A stretch of 64,000 bases of DNA from JAJYUU01 sp963822955 (GTDB lineage: Bacteria; Actinomycetota; Actinomycetes; Streptosporangiales; Streptosporangiaceae), in the NCBI GenBank assembly GCA_963822955.1, contig CAWGJS010000007.1:1-64000 (forward strand), in the 5' to 3' direction. Positions within the stretch are counted from its first letter, which is position 1. Every line of letters begins with the position of its first letter. A program made the translations under genes and the position numbers. The notes below the pieces were generated by a model, which was not told the DNA's origin, did no database searches, and saw nothing but the letters and a program-made list of their open reading frames with translations. Positions 8,561 through 17,700 of the stretch are shown here, one piece after another.

Positions 8561-9109
8561 TCAGTACGGCACCGAAGACGCTCCAGCCGCCGCGGCCGCC
8601 GGGCGCCCGCGCGCCTGCAGCTTCCAGCAAGCGTTCCGGCGTGGTGTCCACCCGATGAGGGTCTGACCTAGGGTGGCCGACGGCGTGATCCGCAGCGCGA
8701 CCCGGCGACTCGCGCTGTTGTGCTGAACCAGGGCAAACCACAAGGGCAGCAGGGCATCGACCGTCCCGCAGGCGTCGGCATCGCCGGCGAACATGGGCTC
8801 GAGCCCATCCGCGGTGATCAGTTCCTCGGCCAGGGTGCGCGCGCCGGGATCGGCGGCAAGGAACAGGACGGTGCCTGCAGGCGGGTCGGCGAAGTTCTCC
8901 CAGCCCAAGGCATTGAACGCGCGCACATACCCAGCGCCGGGTGCGGCCGCCGCGACCGCCGCCCGGCTGTCGACCTCCGGCTGGCCGATGCGGTTCGCCG
9001 CGTCGATCACGACCTTGCCCGCCAGCGCCCCGCCGAGCGCCGCCACCACCTCGGCGACCGCCTCGCCCGGCACTGCCAGCACGACCACGTCGGCGCCGTC
9101 GGCCCGCAA
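8561..9109 (-). pseudogene. F420-type NADP oxidoreductase (COG2085), 5'-truncated
   Basis: The frame encodes the middle and end of an NADPH:F420-reductase-like Rossmann protein: ADGADVVVLAVPGEAVAEVV, GKVVIDAANR, RAFNALGWENFADP, GTVLFLAADPGA, and the C-terminal ALLPLWFALVQ. The first ~60 residues with the G-x-G-x-x-G nucleotide loop are missing: an in-frame stop lies at about 9150 and no alternative frame supplies them. The last 30-35 codons before the stop at 8561 are also unlike the family (a frameshift after VALRI). Probably inactive. Confidence 0.6.
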
Positions 9110-9332
9110 CAGGGGCGCCCTGAATCCGCACGCCGACCGTCGCGGTTAGGAATGGGCCACCCCCGTTGCCGTTACCGTCGTATCGGCGTCGCTGCCGGAC
9201 AAGCTGCATGAGTATTCATGCCGACGTCTTACCAGCAATGCCCGCACATTCCGCCAGCGGCATAAGTAGCAATCGACCAGACCTGGCACCTGCGGCCAGC
9301 GTGCCGGGCTGTTGCCGAATCCCGGATGAGGG

Positions 9333-9824
9333 TCAGCTCGGTTGGATGCGTCGCCCGCTGATCTCGGTCGGTGCGAGACGAACGTACACGTCGCGGGCCC
9401 CGGGCGCCCACGGCTTGAGGCGCGCTGTGTCCTCAAGTTGCTTCACCTGATGCTCGTCAGTGACCTCGTGCGCATGACCGTGCACCAGCACGCTCCAGCC
9501 TTCATGCAGGGTTTCGTCGCAATGGTCCACTTCGAAGCTGACTTGGGTGTTGACGTGAAGAGCCAGCAGTGTGTCCGGTGCCGTGCGGTAGATAATCGCC
9601 TGGCCTTCGACGGCGTAGTTGACCGGCAGGATGATGACTCCCTCCGCGTCTGTGAGACCGACGCGGCCGATGCCGCCCGGTTCGAGCAGGTCGAAGCACT
9701 CTGCTGGGCTGAGCTCCTGCAAGAAGCGGCGCTTCTGGGCGCTGGCCTTGGGGGGCGGGGACTTCCGGTGCGACAAAGGACGTGGCGCCCTAGCACTGCT
9801 GGCAGCTGCCTTCGCTGGAGCCAT
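9333..9824 (-). CDS. PPOX-family flavin/F420-binding protein
   Basis: 163 residues. After a basic, low-complexity N-terminus (KAAASSARAPRPLSHRKS) comes a pyridoxamine-phosphate-oxidase-like split barrel: GGIGRVGLTDAEGVIILPVN, IIYRTAPDTLLALHV, VSFEVDHCDE, GWSVLVHGHAHEVTD and a C-terminal strand KPWAPGARDVYVRLAPTEI. This is the pattern of small PPOX proteins binding FMN or F420 (NimA-like or general stress proteins). ATG 9824 was chosen over an upstream GTG because GGAGG lies 7 nt before it. Stands alone; exact substrate unknown. Confidence 0.8.
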   Translation of the reverse strand: MAPAKAAASSARAPRPLSHRKSPPPKASAQKRRFLQELSPAECFDLLEPGGIGRVGLTDAEGVIILPVNYAVEGQAIIYRTAPDTLLALHVNTQVSFEVDHCDETLHEGWSVLVHGHAHEVTDEHQVKQLEDTARLKPWAPGARDVYVRLAPTEISGRRIQPS

Positions 9825-10285
9825 ATCTTTCACCTCCGCAACCCGCACGGCTGCTCTCGCGTCTTGTCTTCAGCCTCGTCTCGCATTAGCAGTACCCCGC
9901 TGCGGCCTGAGGACCCGCTCGGCCCGGCTGTTCGACCCTGGACAACATCCGCGCGGCGCCGGCAGCAGCGGCGAGCTACGACGCAGACTGGGGTCGAGAT
10001 CGCCGCGCCACATGGACCGTTCCATCGCTAACTGAACTTCGTCAGAGTGCACGCGTGCGAGCGAAACCTACTTCACACGCCCAAATCAGGCGCTCAGGCC
10101 GTCCGTTTATGCATCGCCAGCGATGGGCGTGAACGCGCGCTTCTGCCGCTCTGCGCGCGTGCACCTCGTGGTCACTGCGAGCCGCAGCTGGCGGCCACAG
10201 CAGGTCGCGGTCGGTTCCGCGGCGGAAAGGGGCGCGGCGGGTCATCGCCTGATGGCTGCGGCCAGCCGCCGGTACACGGGACAGG
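9825..10285. other. Gene-poor stretch
   Basis: About 460 bp between the PPOX gene and the GYD gene. Only short, arginine-rich open frames; nothing recognised. Confidence 0.4.
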
Positions 10286-10579
10286 TCAGCCAGCGCGGCT
10301 GATGATGCCTGCCATCTCGTCGGAGTCGAAGGCGCGCAGCGTCGTGCTGCGGATGTTGCCCGCAGAGCCGAGCCGGAGCAAGGCGGCGACGCCGGCCTCG
10401 TCGTCCGGGAACTCCGCGACGCAGACGAGGTCGTACTCGCCGACGGTCCACAGCAGTTCCCGGACTCTGCCTCCGGAGCTTTGGACCAGCTTGGAGAACT
10501 CCTCGGCGCGCCGTGTGGTGTCTCGGAAGTTCTTGATGCCCTGCTCGGTCCAGTTGATCAAGGACACGTAAGTTGTCAT
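10286..10579 (-). CDS. GYD-domain protein
   Basis: 97 residues forming one GYD domain: MTTYVSLINWTEQGIKNFRD at the N-terminus, then GGRVRELLWTVGEYDLVCVA containing the GEYD version of the name-giving motif, and a C-terminal GNIRSTTLRAFDSDEM. The family folds as an alpha-beta ferredoxin-like barrel; its biochemical role is not established. Length is standard for the family. ATG at 10579 is preceded by a GAGGGGG ribosome site. Single-gene unit. Confidence 0.85.
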   Translation of the reverse strand: MTTYVSLINWTEQGIKNFRDTTRRAEEFSKLVQSSGGRVRELLWTVGEYDLVCVAEFPDDEAGVAALLRLGSAGNIRSTTLRAFDSDEMAGIISRAG

Positions 10580-10809
10580 GCTGGCGCCCCCTCGCCTGCG
10601 CGAATGTGCACCTTGTTGTTCCCCCCAGTAGGCCAGCCATGCGGACGCCCAGGCCATGCACGGACCCTGCCGACGCAATCCAGGAACATCCGGTCCTGCC
10701 GCTCCCAGAGCGTCCCTAACGGTGAGGGAAGGGTGCCAACCGCGCTGCGAGTTATGGTGACCGTTACAGCACCCCTGGTCACGGCCTGCGGGGTGCCGCT
10801 CAGGAGCCA
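10580..10809. other. Intergenic
   Basis: About 230 bp with no convincing gene; one minus-strand open frame (10576-10782, 68 codons) overlaps the GYD start and has no recognisable features. Confidence 0.35.
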
Positions 10810-11010
10810 TCACGGCGATCGCTCCGCTGAGAGGCCGGCGAGGAGGGCGTGGACTGCCAGGTCCCACCGGCGGTTCACCGACGCCCTGGTGGAGCCGAGC
10901 CACCCGGCGGCTTCCTGCGTGGCCAGCCCCTGGGCGAGGGCGAGGAGGCCGTGGGCGATGTCCACCTGGTCGCCGTCGAGGATCCCGGCGTCAATGCAGC
11001 GCTGGACCCG
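10810..11010 (-). pseudogene. C-terminal fragment of a TetR/AcrR regulator (WHG-type domain)
   Basis: The frame RVQRCIDAGILDGDQVDIAH, GLLALAQGLATQEAAGWLG, NRRWDLAVHALLAGLSA matches the end of TetR regulators with a WHG-like C-terminal domain. The HTH half is absent; upstream, the DNA switches at about 11000 to an unrelated coding fragment in another frame. Truncated relic. Confidence 0.5.
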
Positions 11011-11112
11011 CCATCGGCCATGAACTCGACCTCCCACCGAGCGCCTGGTAGTGAGATGTCGATCATGACCGAGTCGGGCCTGGTGTGGTCGAGCTTGTAG
11101 AAGATGTGCGCT
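11005..11112 (-). pseudogene. Fragment of a small conserved protein (LDHTRPDSVMID type)
   Basis: In a frame different from the TetR remnant the DNA reads HIFYKLDHTRPDSVMID, then SLPGARWEVEFMADG, resembling the opening of a ~100-residue uncharacterised actinobacterial family. It is fused directly to the TetR tail, so one of the two was joined by a deletion. Low-level identification from memory only. Confidence 0.3.
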
Positions 11113-11135
11113 CGGTCCAGCCGGACACGCGGCTG

Positions 11136-12146
11136 CTACTCGGCGGCTAGGCCGAGGAAGCGGGCGAAGTTGTCGCCGAGCAGGCCGTCCAGTTTGTGCT
11201 GCGGGATCGGGTCAAGCCGGGCCGCGTCGGCCTCCTCGTTGACCGTTCGCACCTTCCCGGCCAGCGCCACCGGGTCGTACAGGAAGCCCGGGTAGTCGGT
11301 GCCGAAGAACAGCTTCTCCAGCGGCACGAACATCGGCTCGCACCGGTGCAGCAGCGCCAGCAGGTCCCGCCGGGTGATGCTGGCCAGCAGGTACGACAGC
11401 TCGCCGTAGAAGTTCGGGTGCTTGGTCAGCAGGAACAGCGCCTCGTCCACCCACGGGTGCCCGCAGTGCGCAACGATCACCCGCAGGTCGCGGAAGCACC
11501 GGCCGACGTCGTCGAGCAACGCGGGCCTGCCGAGTTCCAGCGCAGCGTCGATCCTGGTCGAGCCCGCCTGGTGGATCATCACCGGAATGCCAAGCTCGCC
11601 GGCAGCCTCGTACACCGGGAACGCGAGGTCGCGGTCGGCGGGAGACCAGTGCTGGTACATCGGGTACAGCTTTACCCCGGACAGGCCGAGCTCGCCCACG
11701 GCCCGGCGCAACTCGGCCACCGCCGCGCGCACCCCCCGGAACGCCGGGTTCACCGAGGCGAAGCCGATGAACCGGTCCGGGGCCGCCCGGACTACGGCGG
11801 CGACGTAGTCGTTGCACCGCTCGGGGTCGGGTGGGCCGGGTACGCCGAGAGCCCCGCTGGCGTCCACGGTGCCGATCAGCTGCCCGTCGAGGTATTGCGG
11901 CGAGACTGCGAGCACCACGATCTTGTCGAACCCTGGGTGGTCGTGCAGCGACTCCGCCGGGCCGATCAGCGGCCAGCCGCGGCCGGAGTATCCGCTGGCC
12001 TCCCACTCGTCCCCGGTCGGCATCCGGTGCGACGGCAGCACGCCCATGCTGCGGAATATGCACAGCGAGCCCTCGCGGCCGTAGGCGGCGGTGAACTCGG
12101 GGTTCGCCGCGAGGCTCAGGATGTGGCTATGGGCGTCAATCAGCAC
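11136..12146 (-). CDS. Amidohydrolase-2 family TIM-barrel hydrolase/decarboxylase
   Basis: 336 residues, last gene of the catabolic operon. Metal ligands of the amidohydrolase-2 (ACMSD-like) barrel are visible: H-x-H in LIDAHSHIL, His in IPVMIHQAG, His in RVIVAHCGHPW, and Asp in KLFFGTDYPGF. Members act as zinc-dependent decarboxylases or C-C/lactone hydrolases. GTG 12146 places DAHSH at the very N-terminus, as is normal, and overlaps the preceding amidohydrolase gene by 11 nt; the longer open frame upstream is a shadow. In this operon it could process the ring-opened carboxylic product; the substrate is inferred only from context. Confidence 0.85.
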   Translation of the reverse strand: MLIDAHSHILSLAANPEFTAAYGREGSLCIFRSMGVLPSHRMPTGDEWEASGYSGRGWPLIGPAESLHDHPGFDKIVVLAVSPQYLDGQLIGTVDASGALGVPGPPDPERCNDYVAAVVRAAPDRFIGFASVNPAFRGVRAAVAELRRAVGELGLSGVKLYPMYQHWSPADRDLAFPVYEAAGELGIPVMIHQAGSTRIDAALELGRPALLDDVGRCFRDLRVIVAHCGHPWVDEALFLLTKHPNFYGELSYLLASITRRDLLALLHRCEPMFVPLEKLFFGTDYPGFLYDPVALAGKVRTVNEEADAARLDPIPQHKLDGLLGDNFARFLGLAAE

Positions 12147-13725
12147 CGGGCACCCCCGCCGCGCCGGCGGCCGCGGTCGGGCCAACCGACCGGGCGTTGT
12201 AGACGTGCGCAGGCTCGACCGGCGCGTCGTACCACGGCTGGTACAGCTGCGCCAGGTACGGATCGACCAGCGTGCCCAGCTCGGCCCAGCGCCGCACCTC
12301 GGCTGGCGGCTGGTACACCCGTTCCCGCACGGCCGTGGCGAACCGCTCGCGCACCAGGTCCTCGTCCACCACCGTGACCCGTCCTTCTTCCATCAGCACC
12401 CGGCCGTGCCCTATGACCATGTCGATGTCGCCGGCGTCCGCGCGGTCGACGACCACATCCAGGAACGGCTCGGCGCCGTACCGGCCTGGCGGGAAAAGGA
12501 GCCGGTCCTTGCGCATCACCAGCAGGTCGGCCCACTTGCCTGGCTCCAGGCTTCCGAGCCTGGCCTCGGCTCCGATCGCGCGGGCGCCGTTGCCCGCCGC
12601 CGCCCGCAGCAGCGTCTCGCTGTCCAGCCGGCCCTCGCCGAACACGTGCGGCAGCCGCTGCAGATAGCTGGCCAGCCGCAGTTCGGCGAAGAAGTCCTCC
12701 CGGTCGGAAACGGAGATTCCGTCGGTGCCGAAACCGACCCGGCCGCCCGCGGCCATGATGTCGCGGACCCGGCAGATCCCCGATGCCAGCCGCAGGTTCG
12801 AGCCGGGGTTGCAGGACGCGACCGCGCCGCTGTCCGCAAACACGCTCAGCTCCTCGTCGGTGACCCAGACGAAGTGCTCGAGCACCGTCTGCGGCCCGAG
12901 CACGCCGAGGTCGGCCAGCCGCCTGACGGCCGGCTTGCCGTACCGCTGCCGGCTGAACATCATCTCCGAGCGGGTCTCCAGCGCATGAGTGACCAGCGAG
13001 GTGCCGTGGTCGTCCGCGGCCCGCTGGCAGCGCCGGTATAGCTCGTCGGAGCAGGCCGGCGTCCAGTCCGGCGCGGTGACGATCCGAATCCGGTCGTGCC
13101 GGCCGTGCCAGTCAGCCGCCAGTGCCTCGAACGTCGCCATCACGTCGTCGACCGGCCAGGCGTACCCCATCGGCGACGCGCGGACCTCGGCGGCGAGATC
13201 CGCGGGCAGCCGTGCCAGGAACGTCTCGTCGGCCTGATGGGCATAGATGTTCTGGTCGCGGCTGACCAGGCCGAACGCGGTCCGCATGCCGGAGTCTGCG
13301 TACGCCTGCAGCGCCGGGACGCATCCGAAGTGCTCCATCCCGGTCCGGCCGTAGTACATGTCCACCGTGCCGGTCTGGCCGCCTTTGATCGCGGTGATCA
13401 GCCCCCACAGGATGCCGTAGTACAGGTCCTCCTCGTCGACGGGGCCGACGGCGCCCTGGATGTGGACATTCGCCTTCTCGAAGATGTGCTGGTAGAGGCC
13501 GGGGCCGATAGCCAGTTCGCTGTGGTAATGGCAGTTGACGAATCCTGGCATGACGAAATGGTCCGCCGACCCGAGCACGCGGTCGAACGGCCCCAGGGCC
13601 GCCAGCACCTCGCGCGGCCCAACGGCGGTGATCTCGGGTCCCTCGATGATCAGCGCCCCGTCCGGGATCAGGGTGAGCGCCCCGAGCGCGACGACAGGGT
13701 CACCCTGCACGAGATAGCGGCCCAC
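12136..13725 (-). CDS. Amidohydrolase (ATZ/TRZ/cytosine-deaminase-like)
   Basis: 529 residues. Composite-barrel amidohydrolase with H-x-H in GFVNCHYHSELA, His in TSLVTHALE, His in VLEHFVWVTDEEL and catalytic Asp in GFGTDGISVSDREDFF, followed by the usual LGSLEPGKWADLLVM return strand. A ~100-residue C-terminal tail (VREFATAV-like helix and QPPAEVRRWAELGTLVDPY) is longer than in most deaminases. These enzymes deaminate or dechlorinate N-heterocycles. GTG 13725 follows the previous amidohydrolase stop by 21 nt. Two paralogous but diverged amidohydrolases in series suggest two successive deamination or ring-hydrolysis steps. Confidence 0.88.
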   Translation of the reverse strand: MGRYLVQGDPVVALGALTLIPDGALIIEGPEITAVGPREVLAALGPFDRVLGSADHFVMPGFVNCHYHSELAIGPGLYQHIFEKANVHIQGAVGPVDEEDLYYGILWGLITAIKGGQTGTVDMYYGRTGMEHFGCVPALQAYADSGMRTAFGLVSRDQNIYAHQADETFLARLPADLAAEVRASPMGYAWPVDDVMATFEALAADWHGRHDRIRIVTAPDWTPACSDELYRRCQRAADDHGTSLVTHALETRSEMMFSRQRYGKPAVRRLADLGVLGPQTVLEHFVWVTDEELSVFADSGAVASCNPGSNLRLASGICRVRDIMAAGGRVGFGTDGISVSDREDFFAELRLASYLQRLPHVFGEGRLDSETLLRAAAGNGARAIGAEARLGSLEPGKWADLLVMRKDRLLFPPGRYGAEPFLDVVVDRADAGDIDMVIGHGRVLMEEGRVTVVDEDLVRERFATAVRERVYQPPAEVRRWAELGTLVDPYLAQLYQPWYDAPVEPAHVYNARSVGPTAAAGAAGVPGAD

Positions 13726-13746
13726 CGATGCCCCGATCCAGCTGGT

Positions 13747-15081
13747 CTAGCGCGCTTGACCAGGGACAACCATCTTGTCCAGCACCCGGCGGAAGGCCTC
13801 GTTGGCCTTCTGCAGCACCGTGGGCTCGTCGACCGTGGTCAGCCTGCGGCCTTCCATGACGACTTTGCCGTCGATGATCGTGGTGTCCACGCAGCTGCCG
13901 TTGGCCGCGAACACCAGGTGCGAGAACAGGTGGTCGGCGTTATCCGGCATCAGCGGCGTGAACATCTGGCTCTGCAAATCGACCAGGATCACGTCGGCCT
14001 TGTGTCCGGTGGTGAGCTGCCCGGTCTGGTGGCCGAGCGCGGCCGAGCCGTTCCTGGTGGCCATCCGGACCACGTCGGGAGCCTGCTGCAGGCTCGCGTC
14101 TACCCGGGTCGCGCGGTGCACGAGCGAGGCGAACTTCATCACCTCGAACAAGTCCCTGCTGTTGTTGCACTCGGCGGCGTCGTGGCCGAGCCCGACATTC
14201 AGGCCCGCGTTCAGCATCTCCGGCACCCGGGCGACGCCGTTGCCCAGCTTGGCGTTGGACGAGGGGTTGTGCGAGATCTGAGTGCCGGTCTCCCGCATCA
14301 GCGCGATCTCGGTGTCGGACAGCCACACACAGTGCGCGGCGACGGTGTTGCGGCCGAGGATGCCGCAGTCGTAGGCCACCTCGGTCGGCCGGCGGCCGAA
14401 TCGCTGCTTGGAGTTCTCTACCTCGGTCAGCGACTCGTTCAGGTGGATGTGGATCCCGGTGCCCAGGTCGTCCGCCATGGCCCGCGCGTCCCGCAGCAGC
14501 CCTTCGGAGGCGAGCGGCAGCCACTCGATGCCGATGTAGACCTCGATCCGGCCGTTCGCCTTGCCGTGGTTGGCGTGGTAGGCCTGCTGGTTGTCCTCCA
14601 GCGTGTCCAGGTCGTGCTCGGCGTCGGCGATGTCGTTGGACAGCACTGCCCGGATGCCGACCTCCTCGGCCGCGGCGGCCAGCGCGTCCAGGCGGCGGTA
14701 CATGTCGTTGACCGTGGTAACGCCGCATCGGATCGATTCGGTGTAGCTGGCGAGCGCGGCCCAGTAGGCCGCGTCGTCGTCCAGCGCCCGGATGATCGGA
14801 TACCAGCAGGTGTCGAGGTATTCCCATAGCGGCAGGTGGTCGCTCCACCCCTTGCCGAGCGCGGTGTGGTAGTGCAGGTCGACCAGGCCGGGCAGCACCG
14901 CCTTGCCCGTCGCGTCGATCACCTGCGCGTCGCCGCCGGGGTGCCGGGCGGCCACCTCGCCAGCGGGGCCGACGTCCGCGATCCGGTCCCCTTCCAGCAG
15001 CACCGAGCCGCCGAAGAGGACATCGTTCGCGTCGTTCATCGTGACGACAGTGCCGTTCTTGATCAGGATGCTGCCTGCCAC
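13747..15081 (-). CDS. Amidohydrolase (ATZ/TRZ-type, aminohydrolase)
   Basis: 444 residues, the family's usual size. Opening LIKNGTVVTMND and GDRIADVGPAGEVA, metal ligands H-x-H in LVDLHYHTALG, His in GTGIHIHLNES, His in VAAHCVWLSD and Asp in LGHDAAECNNSRDLFE, then GHKADVILVDL. The NNS-R-DLFE version is typical of ATZ/TRZ-like aminohydrolases acting on triazines, purines or pyrimidines. GTG 15081 has AGGAG 6 nt upstream and lies 8 nt after the aldehyde dehydrogenase stop. Probably removes an exocyclic amino group from the imported heterocycle; the actual substrate is unknown. Confidence 0.88.
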   Translation of the reverse strand: MAGSILIKNGTVVTMNDANDVLFGGSVLLEGDRIADVGPAGEVAARHPGGDAQVIDATGKAVLPGLVDLHYHTALGKGWSDHLPLWEYLDTCWYPIIRALDDDAAYWAALASYTESIRCGVTTVNDMYRRLDALAAAAEEVGIRAVLSNDIADAEHDLDTLEDNQQAYHANHGKANGRIEVYIGIEWLPLASEGLLRDARAMADDLGTGIHIHLNESLTEVENSKQRFGRRPTEVAYDCGILGRNTVAAHCVWLSDTEIALMRETGTQISHNPSSNAKLGNGVARVPEMLNAGLNVGLGHDAAECNNSRDLFEVMKFASLVHRATRVDASLQQAPDVVRMATRNGSAALGHQTGQLTTGHKADVILVDLQSQMFTPLMPDNADHLFSHLVFAANGSCVDTTIIDGKVVMEGRRLTTVDEPTVLQKANEAFRRVLDKMVVPGQAR

Positions 15082-15089
15082 TGCTGCTC

Positions 15090-16601
15090 CTATCGGGAGA
15101 TAGCCTGCCCGGACTGGGCGGCCGTGGACTGCAGGTCGACCCAGACCGACTTGGATGTCAGGTACGGTTCCAGCGCTTCCTCGCCGAGCTCGCGGCCGAA
15201 GCCGGAGTGCTTGCGGCCGCCGAACGGGACCGCCACGTCAAACATGCCGTAGGTGTTGATCCAGACCGTGCCGGCCTCGAGCTCCTCGGCCAGGCGCAGC
15301 GCCCTGCTGGTGTCGGAGGTCCAGATCCCGGCAGCCAGCCCGTAGGGGACGGCGTTGGCGAGTGCGGCGAGGTCGTCATCTGCGCCCCAGCTGATCACCG
15401 ACAGCACAGGGCCGAAGATCTCCTCCTGGGCGACCCGCATGCCGTTGCTCACCCCGCGCACCACCGTGGGCTCAATGAAGAACCCCTGCTCCAGGCCTTC
15501 CGGCTGAGCCTCGGCACCGCCCACGACGACCTGTGCCCCGTCCTCGCGGGCCGCGGCCACGTGTGCGAGGACCCGCCTGCGGTGGTTCGCCGAGATCAGC
15601 GGCCCCATGTCGGTGGCCGGGTCGAGCCCGTGCCCGAGCCGGACCCCGGCTGCCTTGGCCACGAGGCGCTCTGTGACCTCGCGCTCCACCGACGCCTCGA
15701 CGAACAGCCGCGAACCGGCAACGCAGGCCTCACCCTGGTTGAAGAAGATGCCACCGAAGGCACCGCCGACCGCGGCGTCCAGGTCGGCATCGGCGAAGAT
15801 GATGTTCGGGCTCTTGCCGCCGAGTTCCAGGGTGACCCGCTTGAGGTCGCCAGCGGCCTGCCGGACGATTTCGATGCCGGTCGCGGTCTGGCCGGTGAAC
15901 GCCACCTTCTGCACGCCGGGGTGCCGCACCAGCGCGGCGCCGATCTCCGGGCCGCCGATGATCGCGTTCACGACGCCGGCCGGCAGCCCGGCCTCCTCGA
16001 CCAGGTCCATCAGCCGCAGCGTCGACAGCGGGGCCAGCTCGGACGGCTTCACCACGACCGTGCATCCGGCGGCGAGGGCGGGGCCGAGCTTGTAAGCCAC
16101 CTCGAGCAGCGGGAAGTTCCACGGCGTGATCGCCGCGACCACGCCGACCGGCTCGCGCCGGACCATCGTGAGCATGCCGCGGATCGAGTTCGGCGGGACC
16201 GACCCCGCGATCTTGGTGGTCCAGCCGGCGTAGTAGCGGAAGATCTCAATGGTCAGCGCGATATCGACGGCGCGTGCCTCGCCGATCGGCTTGCCGTTGT
16301 CCAGCACCTCGATCGCAGCGAGTTCCTCGCTATGAGACTCGATGAGGTCGGCCAGAGTCCACAGCATCCGGGCCCGCTCAGTCGCCGGGGTGCCGCGCCA
16401 GTTGCGGGACGCGTCCGAGGCGGCCCGCACGGCGAGGTCCACCTCGGCCGTCGTGGCGACCGGGACCTCGGCGAGGGTCTCGCCGGTGGCTGGGTCGACG
16501 GTCGCGAGCCGGTCACGGGTGGTGACCCGCCTGCCGCCGATATACAGCTGCAGCGGGCCGTCGAGGAAGGCGGGTCGCTGAGGTGCGACGGTGGGGGGCA
16601 T
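15090..16601 (-). CDS. NAD(P)-dependent aldehyde dehydrogenase
   Basis: 503 residues, standard length. Rossmann region VAAITPWNFPLLEVAYKLGP, general-base Glu in VTLELGGKSPNIIFADAD, catalytic Cys in FFNQGEACVAGSRLFVE, and the EEIFGPVLSVISW motif. Oxidises an aldehyde to a carboxylate in the cytosol. It follows the zinc alcohol dehydrogenase by 38 nt, so the pair can take a hydroxymethyl group through the aldehyde to the acid, which fits a TenA product (hydroxymethyl-pyrimidine) as starting point. ATG 16601 is preceded by GGAGTAGCCGAC. Confidence 0.9.
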   Translation of the reverse strand: MPPTVAPQRPAFLDGPLQLYIGGRRVTTRDRLATVDPATGETLAEVPVATTAEVDLAVRAASDASRNWRGTPATERARMLWTLADLIESHSEELAAIEVLDNGKPIGEARAVDIALTIEIFRYYAGWTTKIAGSVPPNSIRGMLTMVRREPVGVVAAITPWNFPLLEVAYKLGPALAAGCTVVVKPSELAPLSTLRLMDLVEEAGLPAGVVNAIIGGPEIGAALVRHPGVQKVAFTGQTATGIEIVRQAAGDLKRVTLELGGKSPNIIFADADLDAAVGGAFGGIFFNQGEACVAGSRLFVEASVEREVTERLVAKAAGVRLGHGLDPATDMGPLISANHRRRVLAHVAAAREDGAQVVVGGAEAQPEGLEQGFFIEPTVVRGVSNGMRVAQEEIFGPVLSVISWGADDDLAALANAVPYGLAAGIWTSDTSRALRLAEELEAGTVWINTYGMFDVAVPFGGRKHSGFGRELGEEALEPYLTSKSVWVDLQSTAAQSGQAISR

Positions 16602-16639
16602 GTCGGCTACTCCGTTCGCTTCGGGACGAGGACGTGGGG

Positions 16640-17665
16640 TCAGCTCGGGACGAGGACCTGGCGGCCGAGCACGTTCCGGCTGCGCAGGGCGGCCAGTGCG
16701 TCACCGATGCCGTCGAGCGGGTAGCTGCCCGCTAGCGGCACGGTCAGGTTCCCGGCGGCGGCCATGGCGATCGCGTCGTTCAGGTCGGTCCTGGTCGCCG
16801 CCACCGTGGACACCAGGCTGGACTCGGACAGGATGAACTCGATCGGGTGGATGCTCAGCGACTGGTCGGTGTAGCCGGTGCTGACGAAGCGGCCGCGGGG
16901 GGCCAGCGACCGGATGCCCGCGGTCATCGTCCCGGTGGTGCCGACGAGTTCGAAGAACACGTCGGCGCCCCGGCCGCCGGCGGCGGACCTGACCGCGTCG
17001 GGCAGCGCGGCGTAGTCGTCGCCCCGGCCGAGCACGACCACGTCAGCCGCGCCGTGCTTGGCCGCGAGGTCCGCCTTGTCAGGCGAGTCGGCCACCGCGA
17101 TCACCGTGGCCCCCGCGCGCGCGGCCACCTGGACCACCAGGATCCCCACGCCGCCGATGCCGTTCACCACCGCGGTCTGGCCGGACTGCAGGCGGGACAT
17201 CCGGGTCGCGTGCACCGCGGTCATGCCGGCGCACGTCAGCACCGCGGCGCTGGCGAAGTCGACGGCGTCAGGAAGCACCGCGAGGTTCCGCTCCGGCGCC
17301 AGCACGTACTCGGCGTCGCCGCCGTCGCGGTTGAAGCCAAGCTGGCCGGGCTCGACTGCGCACAGGTTCTGCCTGCCGAGCAGGCACTGCTCGCAGGCGC
17401 CGCAGAATAGCTTGTTGAATACGGCGACCCGGGTGCCGGCGGTGAGCGCCACGCCGGGGCCTACTTGCTCGACCACGCCGGCCGCCTCGTGGCCGAGCGT
17501 CATCGGGTAGGCGTCCGGTTTGATCATTCCGTCCACGATGTGCAGGTCGGTGCCGCAGACGCCGGCGGCGTGCACCCGTACCAGGACCTCGCCCTGTCCC
17601 GGCTGCGGCGTCTCGATGTCACTGCCGCGCAGGGTGAGATCCTCCTGGACCTGGATCGCCCGCAT
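16640..17665 (-). CDS. Zinc-dependent medium-chain alcohol dehydrogenase
   Basis: 341 residues. Catalytic zinc ligands in GVCGTDLHI and LGHEAAGVV; structural zinc cluster CGACEQCLLGRQNLC; nucleotide-binding loop GIGGVGILVVQVAARAGA. Start MRAIQVQEDLTL at ATG 17665 has AAGGAGGGACCG in front; the longer open frame upstream is non-homologous. Likely oxidises an alcohol to an aldehyde for the neighbouring aldehyde dehydrogenase. Gap to TenA is 35 nt. All metal ligands look intact. Confidence 0.9.
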   Translation of the reverse strand: MRAIQVQEDLTLRGSDIETPQPGQGEVLVRVHAAGVCGTDLHIVDGMIKPDAYPMTLGHEAAGVVEQVGPGVALTAGTRVAVFNKLFCGACEQCLLGRQNLCAVEPGQLGFNRDGGDAEYVLAPERNLAVLPDAVDFASAAVLTCAGMTAVHATRMSRLQSGQTAVVNGIGGVGILVVQVAARAGATVIAVADSPDKADLAAKHGAADVVVLGRGDDYAALPDAVRSAAGGRGADVFFELVGTTGTMTAGIRSLAPRGRFVSTGYTDQSLSIHPIEFILSESSLVSTVAATRTDLNDAIAMAAAGNLTVPLAGSYPLDGIGDALAALRSRNVLGRQVLVPS

Positions 17666-17700
17666 CGGTCCCTCCTTCCTTTCCTGCCGCGGCCCGCCGG

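Noticed and set aside
8112..9209. Long minus-strand open frame of 365 codons
   Set aside because: It is a shadow for most of its length (arginine/glycine-rich, antisense-frame composition) and only its last ~80 codons match a cupin; the oxidoreductase is in another frame.
10042..10245. Short arginine-rich frames between 9.9 and 10.25 kb
   Set aside because: Typical random high-GC frames; no similarity or start signals.
11196..14829. Large plus-strand open frames opposite the amidohydrolases
   Set aside because: High-GC antisense shadows; rich in Arg, Gly, Val, His and without domains, while the minus strand encodes intact amidohydrolases.
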